From contig JAVJRG010000013.1 of assembly GCA_040218535.1 (NCBI GenBank), positions 82,394 to 146,393 of the forward strand: a stretch of 64,000 bases of DNA, written 5' to 3'. Both the position numbers and the translations under genes were made by a program. Source of the stretch: Lacipirellulaceae bacterium. GTDB taxonomy: Bacteria; Planctomycetota; Planctomycetia; Pirellulales; Lacipirellulaceae. Below the pieces are notes generated by a model that had not been told where the DNA came from, did no database searches, and saw nothing but the letters and a program-made list of their open reading frames with translations. Positions 33,340-43,522 of the stretch are shown in pieces (the stretch's first letter is position 1; every line of letters starts with the position of its first letter).

Positions 33340-35796
33340 ATGAACGCAGCTAATTGTGCGATATCCGTTTACGAAAAGGGCTTGGAAGAAGGCTCATCAA
33401 TTACCGACCTTCTAAGAGTTGCTACAAAGTCCTTAGGAGCATGCGGGTGTGTTCTTTGGGCTCGCCAGCCCGCTAGCACTGCTCATGGACCATCCCACCT
33501 GTTTGTTCTCACTGCGTGGTTTCCGTTTGACACGCCATTTGCGATGTACGACCTGTCGGTTAGCGATTCCGCGAGCGGGCAAGCACTAGTGACCAACGAA
33601 GTGGTTATCGAGGTCGATGTTCGCCAAAGTGGCGGCGAAACTCCAGCGCTTAGATTCTTTGATAAACATGGAATCAGAAGCATGCTGGCTGCTCCAATAA
33701 CATTGTCGGAAGGTGTAGAAGGAACGCTAAATTTTTACAAATCGGAACGCGAAGCTCTGTTCGACGAATCTCTTGACCCAAGAAAAGCAATGGCCACGGC
33801 TACGGCACTTTCCAAAGTTTACCAAGCGCTTCGCTCACGAGAAAGTTCATCGTTACTGAGTAAGATCGAGGCCATAATTCAACAGCACGACTATCACCCT
33901 TCGGATCCGGATAAGAGCGCTGTCTCGAAGAATCTACTACACTCTTGCGCTACTGCTATTGCAAACTCCTTCCGCAGCCTGGAGGTGTCCGTATTCCTAG
34001 AGAATCCTTTACAGAGTTCAGGCACTTACAACCTACATGCTACTACTTGGCAAGATTGGTGTGAAAAAACTCAAACCTATTCTGCGGACAGCCGCTCAGG
34101 GCTTACTGGCTGGGTCTTAAGCAATAGAGAGTCCATTCGTTTGTTCGATCTGTCGAACTTTGAAAGAGACAAGGAACGAATACGGCAGCAGTATGAAAAC
34201 CTCGAATGGCATCGATCCATGCAGTTTCTGAATGCCGTGCGTAAAAAGCTCAACCTTCAAAAAAGCGAAAACCTACCACCAGTTAGCTTTATGGCCTCCC
34301 CTATTGTGGCTGGAAACCGCTTACTAGGGGCAATCAGGGTGTGCGCCGCGAAGTCAGGCCCCTACTACTTCTCCGAGGCTGATAGTGAGCTGCTATTAAC
34401 TGCGGCAGGGCTGATTGGACATTACTGGCATGAAAGGTTGTCGCGAAGAATTATTGAGCGTGACAGTGTATTGTTTCAAGGAATCGTGGATCACGTTGGG
34501 GAGTTGAACAAAGTTGTCAAAAAAAATGTGGCAAAGGCGGTGGTCTCGCATAGTCGCTACAGCCTATTCAACTTAGCGCTCGAAAAGCTAAATCCGCCTC
34601 TGCAAAACGCTTCTGGTTATGCGGTGAGATCGCTCAAAACTCCAGTTCCGGTTAAACGAAGAGAAAGTGAAACAACGTCAGCCATTGCTAACAATGATGC
34701 TACTTTAGTTCTGATGAAGGGAGACGCTTTTGCACAATCCATAGTTCCCTCTAAAGCAGCTTCGTCGAAATCAGTTGATTGTAGAATATACAATGCAACC
34801 AAACTCGCCAGTCCAAACTGCAGGCCATTGAGCCTGGATCGTGACAGCAGGATAAACATATACAAAGAAATAGGCGAAGAAATTGAAGGTATGTCTTCAC
34901 CGGTATTAGCTGGCGATACCTTACAGGCTGTATTCGACGTCTTCATCGCGGATGACACTCAAAGCCACCAACACGCGTCAACTATTTCAGAGCTTATAGG
35001 GGAGCAACTCGGTTTGTATCTAGAGTTGGATGAACAGATCGATCGATTTAGGACAGCACAGAGCGCATTGCGGAAGAGCCTTAGCGAATCACGAAAACTA
35101 GAACGACAGCGCAGAAGAGCACTAGAAGATCTCGCCCATCAACTGAAAAACCCACTTGAGCAAGCGAAACGCAAGTCTGAGTTCATCGTAGACACGAGTT
35201 CTTCACCATCAACGAGTTCGTTAGAAATGCGTGGTTTATGTAGACGTGCCTGGAGGGTTGCTAACGGCATGCGTTTCTTGGCAGAGTTGCAAGATCGTAA
35301 GTCTATAACCACGACTAAACAGTCGCCCGACCCAGATGTGGTATACCGGCTGATTTGCACATTGCTTGAAGACGCTGAGTTGCTGAGTGAGTCGTACATG
35401 AATATCAGTTATCGAGTAGATCCTGGCGGCTTTAACTATGAAGTATTTGGGGGCGTAGAAATGGATATGGCTCTTCTTGAACAAGCTCTTATTAATGTAA
35501 TCGACAATGCTTACAAATATTCATTTCAAGACACTACAATTAAGGTAAGAGCGTCTCGAACCCGCAGCAGCAGATTGGCTCTTTCAATATCCAGCACTGG
35601 TCTATCACTAAGCGGTCAAGAAATAGCTCTATGTAAGCAAAGAGAATGGCGCAGTGAAGATGCGGAAAATGTGACAAGCGAAGGATCTGGAATAGGATTG
35701 TGGGTAGTGGATGAGATAATGGTTGCTCATGGTGGGCATCTAGAGATCGTGCCGACTGACAGCAGTCATAGGACTGACGTCAAGCTCATATTCTGA
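33340..35796 (+). CDS. GAF-domain sensor histidine kinase
   Basis: The 818-residue soluble protein has two GAF-like regions (about 15-170, with SMLAAPITLSEGVEGTLNFY, and about 195-370, with SFMASPIVAGNRLLGAIRV) and a third, weaker GAF-like part (about 490-560). A coiled coil (SLSESRKLERQRRRALEDL) leads to the H box LAHQLKNPLEQAK, and a HATPase domain with N box NVIDNAYKYS and G box GSGIGLWVVDEIMVAHGG completes it. There is no transmembrane segment, so it senses an internal signal. A GGAGG ribosome site precedes the ATG. A stand-alone receiver gene follows 22 bases later. Codon and base use in this gene and the next three looks more AT-rich than in the flanking regions. Confidence 0.9.
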   Translation: MNAANCAISVYEKGLEEGSSITDLLRVATKSLGACGCVLWARQPASTAHGPSHLFVLTAWFPFDTPFAMYDLSVSDSASGQALVTNEVVIEVDVRQSGGETPALRFFDKHGIRSMLAAPITLSEGVEGTLNFYKSEREALFDESLDPRKAMATATALSKVYQALRSRESSSLLSKIEAIIQQHDYHPSDPDKSAVSKNLLHSCATAIANSFRSLEVSVFLENPLQSSGTYNLHATTWQDWCEKTQTYSADSRSGLTGWVLSNRESIRLFDLSNFERDKERIRQQYENLEWHRSMQFLNAVRKKLNLQKSENLPPVSFMASPIVAGNRLLGAIRVCAAKSGPYYFSEADSELLLTAAGLIGHYWHERLSRRIIERDSVLFQGIVDHVGELNKVVKKNVAKAVVSHSRYSLFNLALEKLNPPLQNASGYAVRSLKTPVPVKRRESETTSAIANNDATLVLMKGDAFAQSIVPSKAASSKSVDCRIYNATKLASPNCRPLSLDRDSRINIYKEIGEEIEGMSSPVLAGDTLQAVFDVFIADDTQSHQHASTISELIGEQLGLYLELDEQIDRFRTAQSALRKSLSESRKLERQRRRALEDLAHQLKNPLEQAKRKSEFIVDTSSSPSTSSLEMRGLCRRAWRVANGMRFLAELQDRKSITTTKQSPDPDVVYRLICTLLEDAELLSESYMNISYRVDPGGFNYEVFGGVEMDMALLEQALINVIDNAYKYSFQDTTIKVRASRTRSSRLALSISSTGLSLSGQEIALCKQREWRSEDAENVTSEGSGIGLWVVDEIMVAHGGHLEIVPTDSSHRTDVKLIF

Positions 35797-35818
35797 AAGC
35801 CTAAGAAAGAACTACACT

Positions 35819-36277
35819 ATGCGAATTCTGTTGTTAGAAGATGATCCGAAGCAGGCGGAAGGCATTACACTCAGCATAACGGATCGTTTCGATGCCGAAG
35901 TGGTAAGGATAGCCACCGAGTCTGAGTTCCGCTTAGCGATACGGAAGGAATTTGCATTATCCGCAGATCTTGCAGTATTGGACGTTATGGTTCGATGGAC
36001 TGACCCTAGCTTAAATATGCCGCGACGACCAGAAGATGTTTGTGCAGAAGGTCCGCCGAGAGCAGGTTTGCGTTGCCTAGCACTTCTTCGCGAAGTCGCA
36101 CCTGAGATGCCAGTGATTGCTTACACAATTCTAGAGGAAGATGACTTGTCAGAAGACCTAATCTCTTCACCTGCTGGAAAAGCTAGAGGCACGGGGCCAA
36201 GTGTGTTACTACGCAAAGATGGGGACAGGACACCGCTCATAGAGGGTATAGAGCATTTGCTAAGCGCCAATGACTAG
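35819..36277 (+). CDS. Stand-alone receiver-domain protein
   Basis: The 152-residue protein begins MRILLLEDDPKQAE (acidic pocket), with the probable phospho-acceptor Asp in LAVLDVMVRW, Thr in VIAYTILEED and Lys in LLRKDGD. There is no output domain. An insertion after the phospho-site (about residues 58-82, Pro- and Arg-rich) makes the receiver slightly longer than normal. It is co-transcribed with the GAF kinase 22 bases upstream. Its 3' end overlaps the 3' end of the opposite-strand gene by 18 bases, so the two transcripts converge. The downstream effector is unknown; the two minus-strand genes next door are candidates by position only. Confidence 0.85.
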   Translation: MRILLLEDDPKQAEGITLSITDRFDAEVVRIATESEFRLAIRKEFALSADLAVLDVMVRWTDPSLNMPRRPEDVCAEGPPRAGLRCLALLREVAPEMPVIAYTILEEDDLSEDLISSPAGKARGTGPSVLLRKDGDRTPLIEGIEHLLSAND

Positions 36278-37480
36278 GTTGCTATCTTGCAGCATCTCAT
36301 CATGAAGCTGAACAACGCGGCTAGGTGAAACGCTCCTAGATATAGCACGCAGATATTTCTCATAATCGCCATTTGAGTTGGGAGTGCTCTCATTCTCTAC
36401 ATCATGATCAGAACTGGAAATCTCTAATTCACTACGCAGTTGGACCAAAGCGTCCATGACCACACCAATCATTGATTTATCTGTCTTATACGGGTTAAGG
36501 CGTCGCAAACGCTCGATGTGTGAGGATGCCAATTGAAGCAGTGGCAGTCTATCGCTAGGAAGGCGTCCTTTAACGATTGTTTCATCGCATAGCCACTCAA
36601 TAGTCTTGAGTTCAACAGCCTCGGCAACGATGGCTGCTATGTACTTCCATAAGTAAACCACTATCGTTCCATCTTCCTTCGGATTCGAATCTAGCTTGCA
36701 CGGAGTACAGAGCGTAGGGAGGCTTTCCACTGCCCAAGTCTCCCATCCATTCGAATGAGCCATCTCGATTAGCAGACCGGCCCAGTCAACATTTGGATAA
36801 GCTCCCATCACTAATTCCAGCGTATACTTCCATTCGATCCTGCGTCTGACGTTATCTAAGAGAACTCTTTGCCAGGATGTGAGAGCAGCAGCCAAATGAT
36901 CAGTTGAAGGAAATCCTCTCTCCTCACTGCTAGCCGGCATGTAAAGTATGCCTCTTACACCATCAAATACAGAGCCTGGCAGAACGCATGGTCGCTGCTC
37001 AATTAGTTCTGACCATAAAGCAGCCGAGCTAGCGTCGATCTGATTAAAGGTCAATGCATCCCGTAGTGCGCATAGCACGTCGATACGATACTCACCTGCT
37101 GGCTCTATGAATCTTGCTGGGGCGTGGGCAATATCGTAGAGCAAATTATGGAGTATGTCGGGGCAAGATATACTCTCGCAAAGACGTAATAAATGGATGT
37201 CGATCTGTGGCGACTTGATCCTTCCAGTATTTCGGTCCTCAAAACTCTGGAGCAGTGATGAACAGGCGTGAGCCAAGCATCGCTCTACTGCTGCACGCTC
37301 GCCATCCCATGGCAGAGCCCTTGTAATCCAAACATAAGGGGGTTCGTCGGGGCCTATTGGCGGTAATCCAATACCGTTCAACCAGCCTAGAAGCACCCTC
37401 GGGTCAGGTGACTGGCACCACTCCTGCAATACAGGGCGGACCCATTCGATGATTTCACATTCTCTGTTCTCGGTGTTCAT
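36260..37480 (-). CDS. Uncharacterised 406-residue protein
   Basis: I do not recognise a family. I chose the ATG at 37480, with GAGG five bases upstream, over a TTG at 37510. The product is soluble, mostly helical in appearance and rich in Trp, Cys and Leu (IEWVRPVLQEWC, LLGWLNGIGLPP, WKYIAAIVAEAVELKTIEWL), with no signal peptide or membrane segment and an acidic, Ser-rich tail (SSSDHDVENESTPNSNGDYE). It is 42 bases downstream of the next gene on the same strand, so the two probably form an operon, which converges with the kinase-receiver pair (18-base overlap of 3' ends). Four such genes together could be one signalling unit. Base composition is AT-rich relative to the cassette at 57-64 kb. 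Confidence 0.75.
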   Translation of the reverse strand: MNTENRECEIIEWVRPVLQEWCQSPDPRVLLGWLNGIGLPPIGPDEPPYVWITRALPWDGERAAVERCLAHACSSLLQSFEDRNTGRIKSPQIDIHLLRLCESISCPDILHNLLYDIAHAPARFIEPAGEYRIDVLCALRDALTFNQIDASSAALWSELIEQRPCVLPGSVFDGVRGILYMPASSEERGFPSTDHLAAALTSWQRVLLDNVRRRIEWKYTLELVMGAYPNVDWAGLLIEMAHSNGWETWAVESLPTLCTPCKLDSNPKEDGTIVVYLWKYIAAIVAEAVELKTIEWLCDETIVKGRLPSDRLPLLQLASSHIERLRRLNPYKTDKSMIGVVMDALVQLRSELEISSSDHDVENESTPNSNGDYEKYLRAISRSVSPSRVVQLHDEMLQDSNLVIGA

Positions 37481-37522
37481 CAAGGCCTCGAGTGACAACA
37501 ACTGAAACAAACGCCCAGTGAT

Positions 37523-38485
37523 TCATTTTTTTGGTTGGGTCATCCACTGCATTATGTCGCTTCCGTATTCACTCAGCAAGCAATTATAGTGATTGACTCT
37601 CTGTTGATTTAGTCTCGCAAATTGATTCGCTCTCGTCTGACGCACTGCAACGACCTGCGAAGTGGTGTGTGCTATCTGTTTATGAATATACTCAGGGCGC
37701 GTTGTAATTTGGGGCCTCAAGCTGAGATCAGCGGGGTGTCCGCCGCTTGTCAACATAGCACATGGAGGCGACGTAAAATGAAAGGGATAGTCACCCGCAT
37801 CTAGCGAGGTGGGCCTGACAAGAGTACCTACGTCCCTGACAGAATAGCGAAGCAGCATGCACCATTGACCGGAAGCCGGCCGACTTACTCCTACTGCCTG
37901 AAGCCAGCGGCTAGCGTCGCCATCTACAAAGGGCTCTATGCCTTTCCATGTCGTTGCCCACGATGGTTGATACGGTCGCTGCTTTGCATAGGCATTCATC
38001 GCATCTAGCACATTTCCTAAAAACCCTCTTGCAAGAGGACGATTCTTGGGTGCGAGGTGCTGATCAAGCCAGTGATCGGCTGCTCCAGGGATGCCAGAAC
38101 CAGGAAACGTCTGAAGTCCACTGATTCCCCTAGCCTTTCCCCAGTCAAAGATGATACCAAGTGAGTTTAATGAAACCACACGAGCGAGCTCGACATCTCT
38201 TGCTATTAACTGCTTCGCGTTCGAACCGCCTACTAGGATGTTTTGCCCGTTCAAGTGTTCGTAGACGAACTCGGGGAGCCTTCGGTTCGCAATCTTGTCA
38301 TCGTGATACGCACGCAGACTGGCAAGCAGTGACACAGTATCGGTAGCCGACTTAGTAAACTTCCTATAAGACCTAAGTCTAATACGAGGTATGCGGTGGT
38401 CATGCGCGACGTTGCAAGCAATCGCTTTTACGGGATCTGATCCGTGATTTAGAGATTGCCTAATAGAGTTAGATATTCTACCCAT
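37523..38485 (-). CDS. Uncharacterised ~320-residue protein
   Basis: I do not recognise this protein. The ATG at 38485 and a GTG at 38494 are both possible; neither has a clear ribosome site. Visible features are a basic N-terminus (RISNSIRQSLNHG, RIPRIRLRSYRKFTKS), a central region with many Gly and Pro (LQTFPGSGIPGAADHWLD), several Trp and a basic C-terminus ending MTQPKK. No signal peptide or membrane segment is visible. It starts an apparent two-gene operon with the protein at 36260-37480, facing the GAF kinase and receiver genes. Confidence 0.7.
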   Translation of the reverse strand: MGRISNSIRQSLNHGSDPVKAIACNVAHDHRIPRIRLRSYRKFTKSATDTVSLLASLRAYHDDKIANRRLPEFVYEHLNGQNILVGGSNAKQLIARDVELARVVSLNSLGIIFDWGKARGISGLQTFPGSGIPGAADHWLDQHLAPKNRPLARGFLGNVLDAMNAYAKQRPYQPSWATTWKGIEPFVDGDASRWLQAVGVSRPASGQWCMLLRYSVRDVGTLVRPTSLDAGDYPFHFTSPPCAMLTSGGHPADLSLRPQITTRPEYIHKQIAHTTSQVVAVRQTRANQFARLNQQRVNHYNCLLSEYGSDIMQWMTQPKK

Positions 38486-39083
38486 CGCAGACACTCATTT
38501 GAGATCACTAAGAAAGCGTTTAAAAGCGAGTTCGCCAATTCAATCAAGCCGACATGTCAGGACTCGAATTCACTTCCAATGCTTCAATGACAATAGCTAG
38601 TGGCAAGTACAAAAAGCCCCGGAAGGCATTCTGACCAGATTCCATCTTCCTAGTTGGACCCAATGCTTCAAATTCCGCAGCAGCTCCCAATGCTCGAACG
38701 CATCGGACCAGACCGTTTGTACTGACTCCAGTATCATATTGTGTTCGTCTCCCTCTTGTGTTGGCTAAAAATAGAAATACATTCTAAAAACCATCTCGAA
38801 CTATGCAGCTTCTCTGAGGAAACGATAGCGATGCTGATACATTGCTGAGTTTTCCAAATTTGATGACGGCACGTGAAGCATTTCAAACTTCGGAACACTC
38901 TTGTCTCGAAAAGGAGGCTCTGATAACTAGCCGAGCTTCTCAAAAATGACTCTACAGCTCGAGAGCTTTACATCGATTATATGTGATCTTTTACGAACTA
39001 CTTCTGGTTGCAGCTCCGTTTCTCAGAACAGCTTAATTTGAGTGAAAGGTTTTCAAGATCTGAGAATGTTCAGCTGCTGAGCA
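38486..39083. other. AT-rich intergenic region
   Basis: About 600 bases between two minus-strand genes. The only open frame (minus 38734-38943) has no ribosome site or recognisable product. Nothing else is seen. Confidence 0.5.
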
Positions 39084-41183
39084 TCATTGATCGCCATCTG
39101 GTGTTCCTATTCCTGGCTTGATGCTAAACGGCGGCCTCGGTTCCCTAAGTTGTTTGTCTAACTCTTGCATCTTCATGCGTTCGAGTAGTGTGTCTAGCTG
39201 CTTGCGTTCTTCAGCGCTGAATGGCACCCTTGTATCAGCAGCTTTGATCAGATTGAAAACGCCAACCTTGCCACGCTCTTCCAATAGCTCTTCTAGCGTT
39301 CTGTTCCTCCAAGCATTTTCCCCGAATACGGCAGATACTTGTTCTATTTCAATTGGCGGGGTAGCTGTATCTTCAAGACGCTCCAGAATATCGCTCAGTT
39401 CAGAAATAGTGCGCTTTAGGTCGAAGCGTATGCTTGCAATATCAGAACTGCCGCGAATAGGTGATAAGGTTACGTCCGGACTTTCTACCTCCACAGAATC
39501 TCCGGTTAAGATAAGTGTGTAGTCCTGTTTGCCTGAGACGAGCTGTCCCTTGTGGCTTACCACGATTTTGTATGTTACTAATGAGTCAAACGTTTCGTTG
39601 TCATGTATCTGCTCATAAGGGTCTACGAGATTGTCCCCCTTAGAATTAGAGTTAACCGAATCAAGGCGCCATGGCAAGAGTTCTTGATCACCGCGACTGA
39701 GCCGTAGATCCAGATCATTTACTAGGACCGGACTGCTTGAATTTACAACTTGATCGCTTATTGCAACTCCAGGCGGATCCGTCCAAGAGATAGAAGCTTT
39801 GACGTTCCCCTGAGCTTTGAAGCTCAAAGAAAAACTAGCCCCTTCGTTTAGAGTCTTCTCAAGAATCACGGACGACTCGCCATTCTGTATTATCGTTTCG
39901 GCCGCCCGCTTAGCATTCATAAGTCCCCACCCGAAAACCACATCGGGCCCGTCTTCACCCGCATCATCTGCCGAGTGTAGGGCTAAGCCCTTGAGAGTTG
40001 CTGAGCGAATGAAACTGTTGGTTTCTCTCATCGCCAACTCCTGGAGAAGAAGCAGTGAGCCAGCTACATTTGGTGCGGCCATAGATGTACCCGTCCAAAA
40101 CTGTTGGCCGTACTTATCGTTAGTCGATCCCTGATGACCCAAGTGAAGAGTTGAGAATAATTCTTCACCGTTGCCCGTAATGTCGGGCTTGATTCTTAGG
40201 TCATCTGTTGGGCCTTGGCTGCTAGATGGAACGATCTGCACCAGTCCCAAGACTTCTCCCGTCGAACCAACGCTTACATCTCTTGCGTTCGCAACGACGA
40301 GACTATTTTTCGAAACGCAGTGACCTGTGAGTTTGTCAAACTCTCTCATTTCTTGGTTCGGGTTACTATTAGCTGTGTGATCTAGGCCGTCATTCCCGGC
40401 AGCAACTACCATTAGGTAGTTAGGAGCATTGTGCATCACGCGATCCCACTCTCGAGCCACGTCGATATATCCACCAAAGTAACTCGCAGGCAAAGCAGGC
40501 TGGTCTTGCCGATCTCTGACCGCGAACCCGTAGGAGTGATTCGAGATCAGCATTCCAGCAGCAGCTTGGACAACAGCTTCTGACCTGTCGAAGTCCCAGT
40601 CGTAAGTTTTAGCATGCGCTTTAAATGCCATTCCTTGAGCTTCCGGGGCCAAGCCGGCGGCAATTAAAGTTCCAGTAACGTGGGTGGCATGATCGCTACC
40701 CGCGCCGTTATAGCCCCCATCGACGTCCCCGATTGATGCTCGCCCTCCAAACTCAACGTGAGTTGGCCGAATTGAACCCCCATCCCAGACGTAAACGATC
40801 ATATCTTCGCCTGTGAGGCCCAAGCCCAGCTGCCCACTTGGATGCAAATACTTAGTTCGCGTAGATGAAGCAGCATCTGCATTGAAGGTGCGATAGTAGA
40901 CGGGATGGCCATCACTTGTGACTGCTTGCAAAGCAGCATAGACCGTCAGTCCATTATCCTTTTCTTGCTCGTAGCGAACTCGAAAACCGGCTCTCTGTGC
41001 TTCTTGTAATCGAGCTGTCTGCTTGACCTTGAGTTCATTCGCCAACGTCTTTAATACAGCCGTGTCATACCCGGCGGTAATCGTCCTTGACTGAGTAGCC
41101 GTCTGGCCATTACATAGTTTGAAAGTCGGCCCTAAATTGCACGATAACAGAATAGGAATGAGAAAGACGTGACTCTTATTCAT
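39084..41183 (-). CDS. Secreted subtilisin-family (S8) serine protease
   Basis: The ~699-residue protein starts with a signal sequence (MNKSHVFLIPILLSCNLGP); LLSC may be a lipobox or a normal cleavage region. The catalytic triad is visible: Asp134 in IVYVWDGGSIR, His165 in SDHATHVTGT and Ser367 in TGTSMAAPNVAGS. After the protease domain comes a beta-sandwich with ISWTDPPG and PVLVNDLDLRL, typical of P-domain-like modules attached to bacterial S8 proteases, and then a charged, coil-forming tail (about 590-699). I prefer the ATG at 41183 over a GTG at 41231 because it places the hydrophobic signal at the N-terminus. It lies 82 bases after the tyrosinase gene on the same strand and is probably co-expressed; it might process that enzyme. 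Confidence 0.9.
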   Translation of the reverse strand: MNKSHVFLIPILLSCNLGPTFKLCNGQTATQSRTITAGYDTAVLKTLANELKVKQTARLQEAQRAGFRVRYEQEKDNGLTVYAALQAVTSDGHPVYYRTFNADAASSTRTKYLHPSGQLGLGLTGEDMIVYVWDGGSIRPTHVEFGGRASIGDVDGGYNGAGSDHATHVTGTLIAAGLAPEAQGMAFKAHAKTYDWDFDRSEAVVQAAAGMLISNHSYGFAVRDRQDQPALPASYFGGYIDVAREWDRVMHNAPNYLMVVAAGNDGLDHTANSNPNQEMREFDKLTGHCVSKNSLVVANARDVSVGSTGEVLGLVQIVPSSSQGPTDDLRIKPDITGNGEELFSTLHLGHQGSTNDKYGQQFWTGTSMAAPNVAGSLLLLQELAMRETNSFIRSATLKGLALHSADDAGEDGPDVVFGWGLMNAKRAAETIIQNGESSVILEKTLNEGASFSLSFKAQGNVKASISWTDPPGVAISDQVVNSSSPVLVNDLDLRLSRGDQELLPWRLDSVNSNSKGDNLVDPYEQIHDNETFDSLVTYKIVVSHKGQLVSGKQDYTLILTGDSVEVESPDVTLSPIRGSSDIASIRFDLKRTISELSDILERLEDTATPPIEIEQVSAVFGENAWRNRTLEELLEERGKVGVFNLIKAADTRVPFSAEERKQLDTLLERMKMQELDKQLREPRPPFSIKPGIGTPDGDQ

Positions 41184-41265
41184 AATGGACTCACTGTAGG
41201 GGAGAATGGATTTGCAGATAGAGTCGGGCACCCTTTACGCTGCCGCTACCTTCCTGCGGCAGCCT

Positions 41266-42936
41266 TCAATTCACCTTAATATCAATGTTCGTGACGATAA
41301 TCTTGCCTGCTCCGCGGCTCATCTTTGGAGCCGTCTGAGAGTAGAGCGAGTATGGCCTCAGCGTGACGACGAGTTGGGCCTCTCTGTGCAACATCTCGGA
41401 GACGAATGGAGTAATATTGAAACTTTGTGTCACAATTCCTGCCGGTTGAGTTCGGTGGAGACTGTGGTGTCTTGTTCCAAACAGCGATAGATTTCCGACA
41501 GTTTTTCTTATTGGCTTGCCTGCCGGTCCCTGCGACGAAAGCAGCACTTCGTAGCCTAAAACCAGAGGCTTTCTAGGAAGCGAGAACGAGATCTCCAGCA
41601 TCGTCTGCGGGGACCTTTCCGGTCGGGCAACCAGTGGCTTGAGCGACATGAGCTTCATGGATGTCACTGAAGAGCCAATAGTATTCAACTCTATAGTTGT
41701 TTCAGTTTCAGTTGATAGGACTGTGCGAGATGCTTTGCGACGGCAGCACTCACAAGAAGGAATCACCCTATTCGTGGACAGTCCCGTTTCGCTATCAATT
41801 GAGAAGTTCTCAGGCAATGTAGCCAAAAAGGACGCCGTTCCTCGGAAATCGTAAGGAAGCTTATCCGTCAACGCAGGAAAGGAACTGTCGATATCATCAT
41901 AGGACGCACGAATGTTCCTACCATATAAATAGTAATGTCGTGGTTCATTGTGAATCGCCCCCTCTGCATCATAGAAGAACCAGGGCTTCTCGACGAACCA
42001 ACTCGCCTCCGGAAAGTATCCCCATTCGCGATTTGGAAGCCGGACCCACATCTCGAACAGGCGGTCAATATTCGCATGATGCACCCAGAAAATTGGATCA
42101 AAAGCGGCCCTCTGAACCTCTGTCATTAGACCAAGTTTGTCATTGCCGACGATTCCTCCGATTGCCACATGTACATCGTTGTGAGGGCGTCTTTCAATCA
42201 GCCCCATCGTACTCCCATCAGAATCATAGACGCCGCCAGCGAATCCAGTATCTTCGGTAGGTCCAAAAAAAAGCTTCTCACGCTTGATGAGATCTAGAGC
42301 ATCAGTACTTACCTTGTCAGACAACTGGGTTCTCCCTCTGGTAAACGCACCCGACCTTTCACTTGTGAAAAGTGGATTCGTGGGAATGACTCCGTCATTC
42401 GCAAGCATCTGGTCTGCGAAGGATGCGGGGAAAGAAGTGTGTCCACGAGTGTAGTCCCAGTAGGGGACGCTAAGCGTGGGATCATCCGCAGCGCCACGGA
42501 GAATCTGTTCGAAGTAATAGAGATAAGCACGATGCCAAATAAGGAAGTCCGCAGAGGACTCTCCGTTATGTGGGCAACGGTTCCAAAACATCTCTCTGCG
42601 CACCGCAAGCACACCTGGGTCGCGATCGGCTGCCTGAATAACAGCTTGATCACTAACACCATGTATGGCAGCCTGATAGAACCAACTTGTTGGGTCAGAG
42701 GGCTTTCGCGACTTCATGACTCGCACACCCTTGCGTAGTGAATCTAGGCGAGACTTTGCTGCTTCTGATCGTCGGTCCTCACTCGCATCGACGATACCAT
42801 CGCCGTTCTCATCGACATATAGATGGTACTCTGCAAATGCTTGAAGACTCATTCTGGGGCTGATCTGTTCCACCGCCAGAACTGAAGTCGGTGCAAGAAA
42901 AATGAAGGTCTTGAGGATTAGTCGAGTGCCAGGCAA
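41266..42936 (-). CDS. Secreted tyrosinase-family copper oxidase
   Basis: The 556-residue protein has a signal peptide (RLILKTFIFLAPTSVLA) and an EF-hand-like DENGDGIVDASED near residue 45. CuA ligands are His92 (AAIHG), His123 (CPHN) and His135 (IWHRAYLYYFE). CuB ligands are His252 and His256 (RPHNDVHVAIGG) and His286/287 (DPIFWVHHANIDRLFEMW). The conserved PYWDY is present. This is a full type-3 dicopper centre for oxidation of phenols to quinones. The ~200 C-terminal residues form an extra beta-rich region that could shield the active site until cleaved. The start is a TTG at 42936, the only one that keeps the signal peptide. A secreted S8 protease gene follows immediately, and a DyP peroxidase lies about 4 kb upstream. 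Confidence 0.92.
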   Translation of the reverse strand: MPGTRLILKTFIFLAPTSVLAVEQISPRMSLQAFAEYHLYVDENGDGIVDASEDRRSEAAKSRLDSLRKGVRVMKSRKPSDPTSWFYQAAIHGVSDQAVIQAADRDPGVLAVRREMFWNRCPHNGESSADFLIWHRAYLYYFEQILRGAADDPTLSVPYWDYTRGHTSFPASFADQMLANDGVIPTNPLFTSERSGAFTRGRTQLSDKVSTDALDLIKREKLFFGPTEDTGFAGGVYDSDGSTMGLIERRPHNDVHVAIGGIVGNDKLGLMTEVQRAAFDPIFWVHHANIDRLFEMWVRLPNREWGYFPEASWFVEKPWFFYDAEGAIHNEPRHYYLYGRNIRASYDDIDSSFPALTDKLPYDFRGTASFLATLPENFSIDSETGLSTNRVIPSCECCRRKASRTVLSTETETTIELNTIGSSVTSMKLMSLKPLVARPERSPQTMLEISFSLPRKPLVLGYEVLLSSQGPAGKPIRKTVGNLSLFGTRHHSLHRTQPAGIVTQSFNITPFVSEMLHREAQLVVTLRPYSLYSQTAPKMSRGAGKIIVTNIDIKVN

Positions 42937-43522
42937 GTTGATTCGCTCCGAATCTTATATCCAGTAATAGATAGCCTCGGTTGTCCAGTGAATATACTCG
43001 ATAACCACCAAGTGTCTAGTTTTTGTTGCCAAGACAGGCAGGATGAATTCGGTCCTTTGCTCAAACTCAATCAATGTTACCTAACTTAGAAACCTAACCT
43101 CGCCTTATGCCAGACCTGAATGAAGAAAACCTAATCGACAGTCGCCTGTATTGCTTCGTTATCTACTCGGTCGCAAGTGACTGAGAGGTCATGACTCAAG
43201 CAGAGTTTTGGTTGGATAGACGGCTCCTTGGCGGCTCATGACCGAAAGGGTGACCAAACTATGACGAACAATTGAACCAACCGTTCTCCCAAGTGCATAG
43301 CTCACCCCAGCTAAATGTTCTCAAAGTCGACGCGCCCGTTATGACTGGATGACCGGGAGGCTACCCACTTGCCGTTGGCAACTACACAAGATGGAATCTT
43401 TCAGAGTGCGTTTCAAACGTCAAGGATTAGCTCTCAACAGAACTCGGCATGGAAGAAACTGCAGCTGTCACCCATGACGAAGGGAAATCACACTCGCAAT
43501 GCCTTGCCGATGCAGGAGCAAT
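42937..43522. other. Intergenic region, nothing recognised
   Basis: About 590 bases between the secreted nuclease and tyrosinase genes. It must contain the tyrosinase promoter. The plus-strand frame 43369-43686 runs into the nuclease gene and is not credible. Confidence 0.5.
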
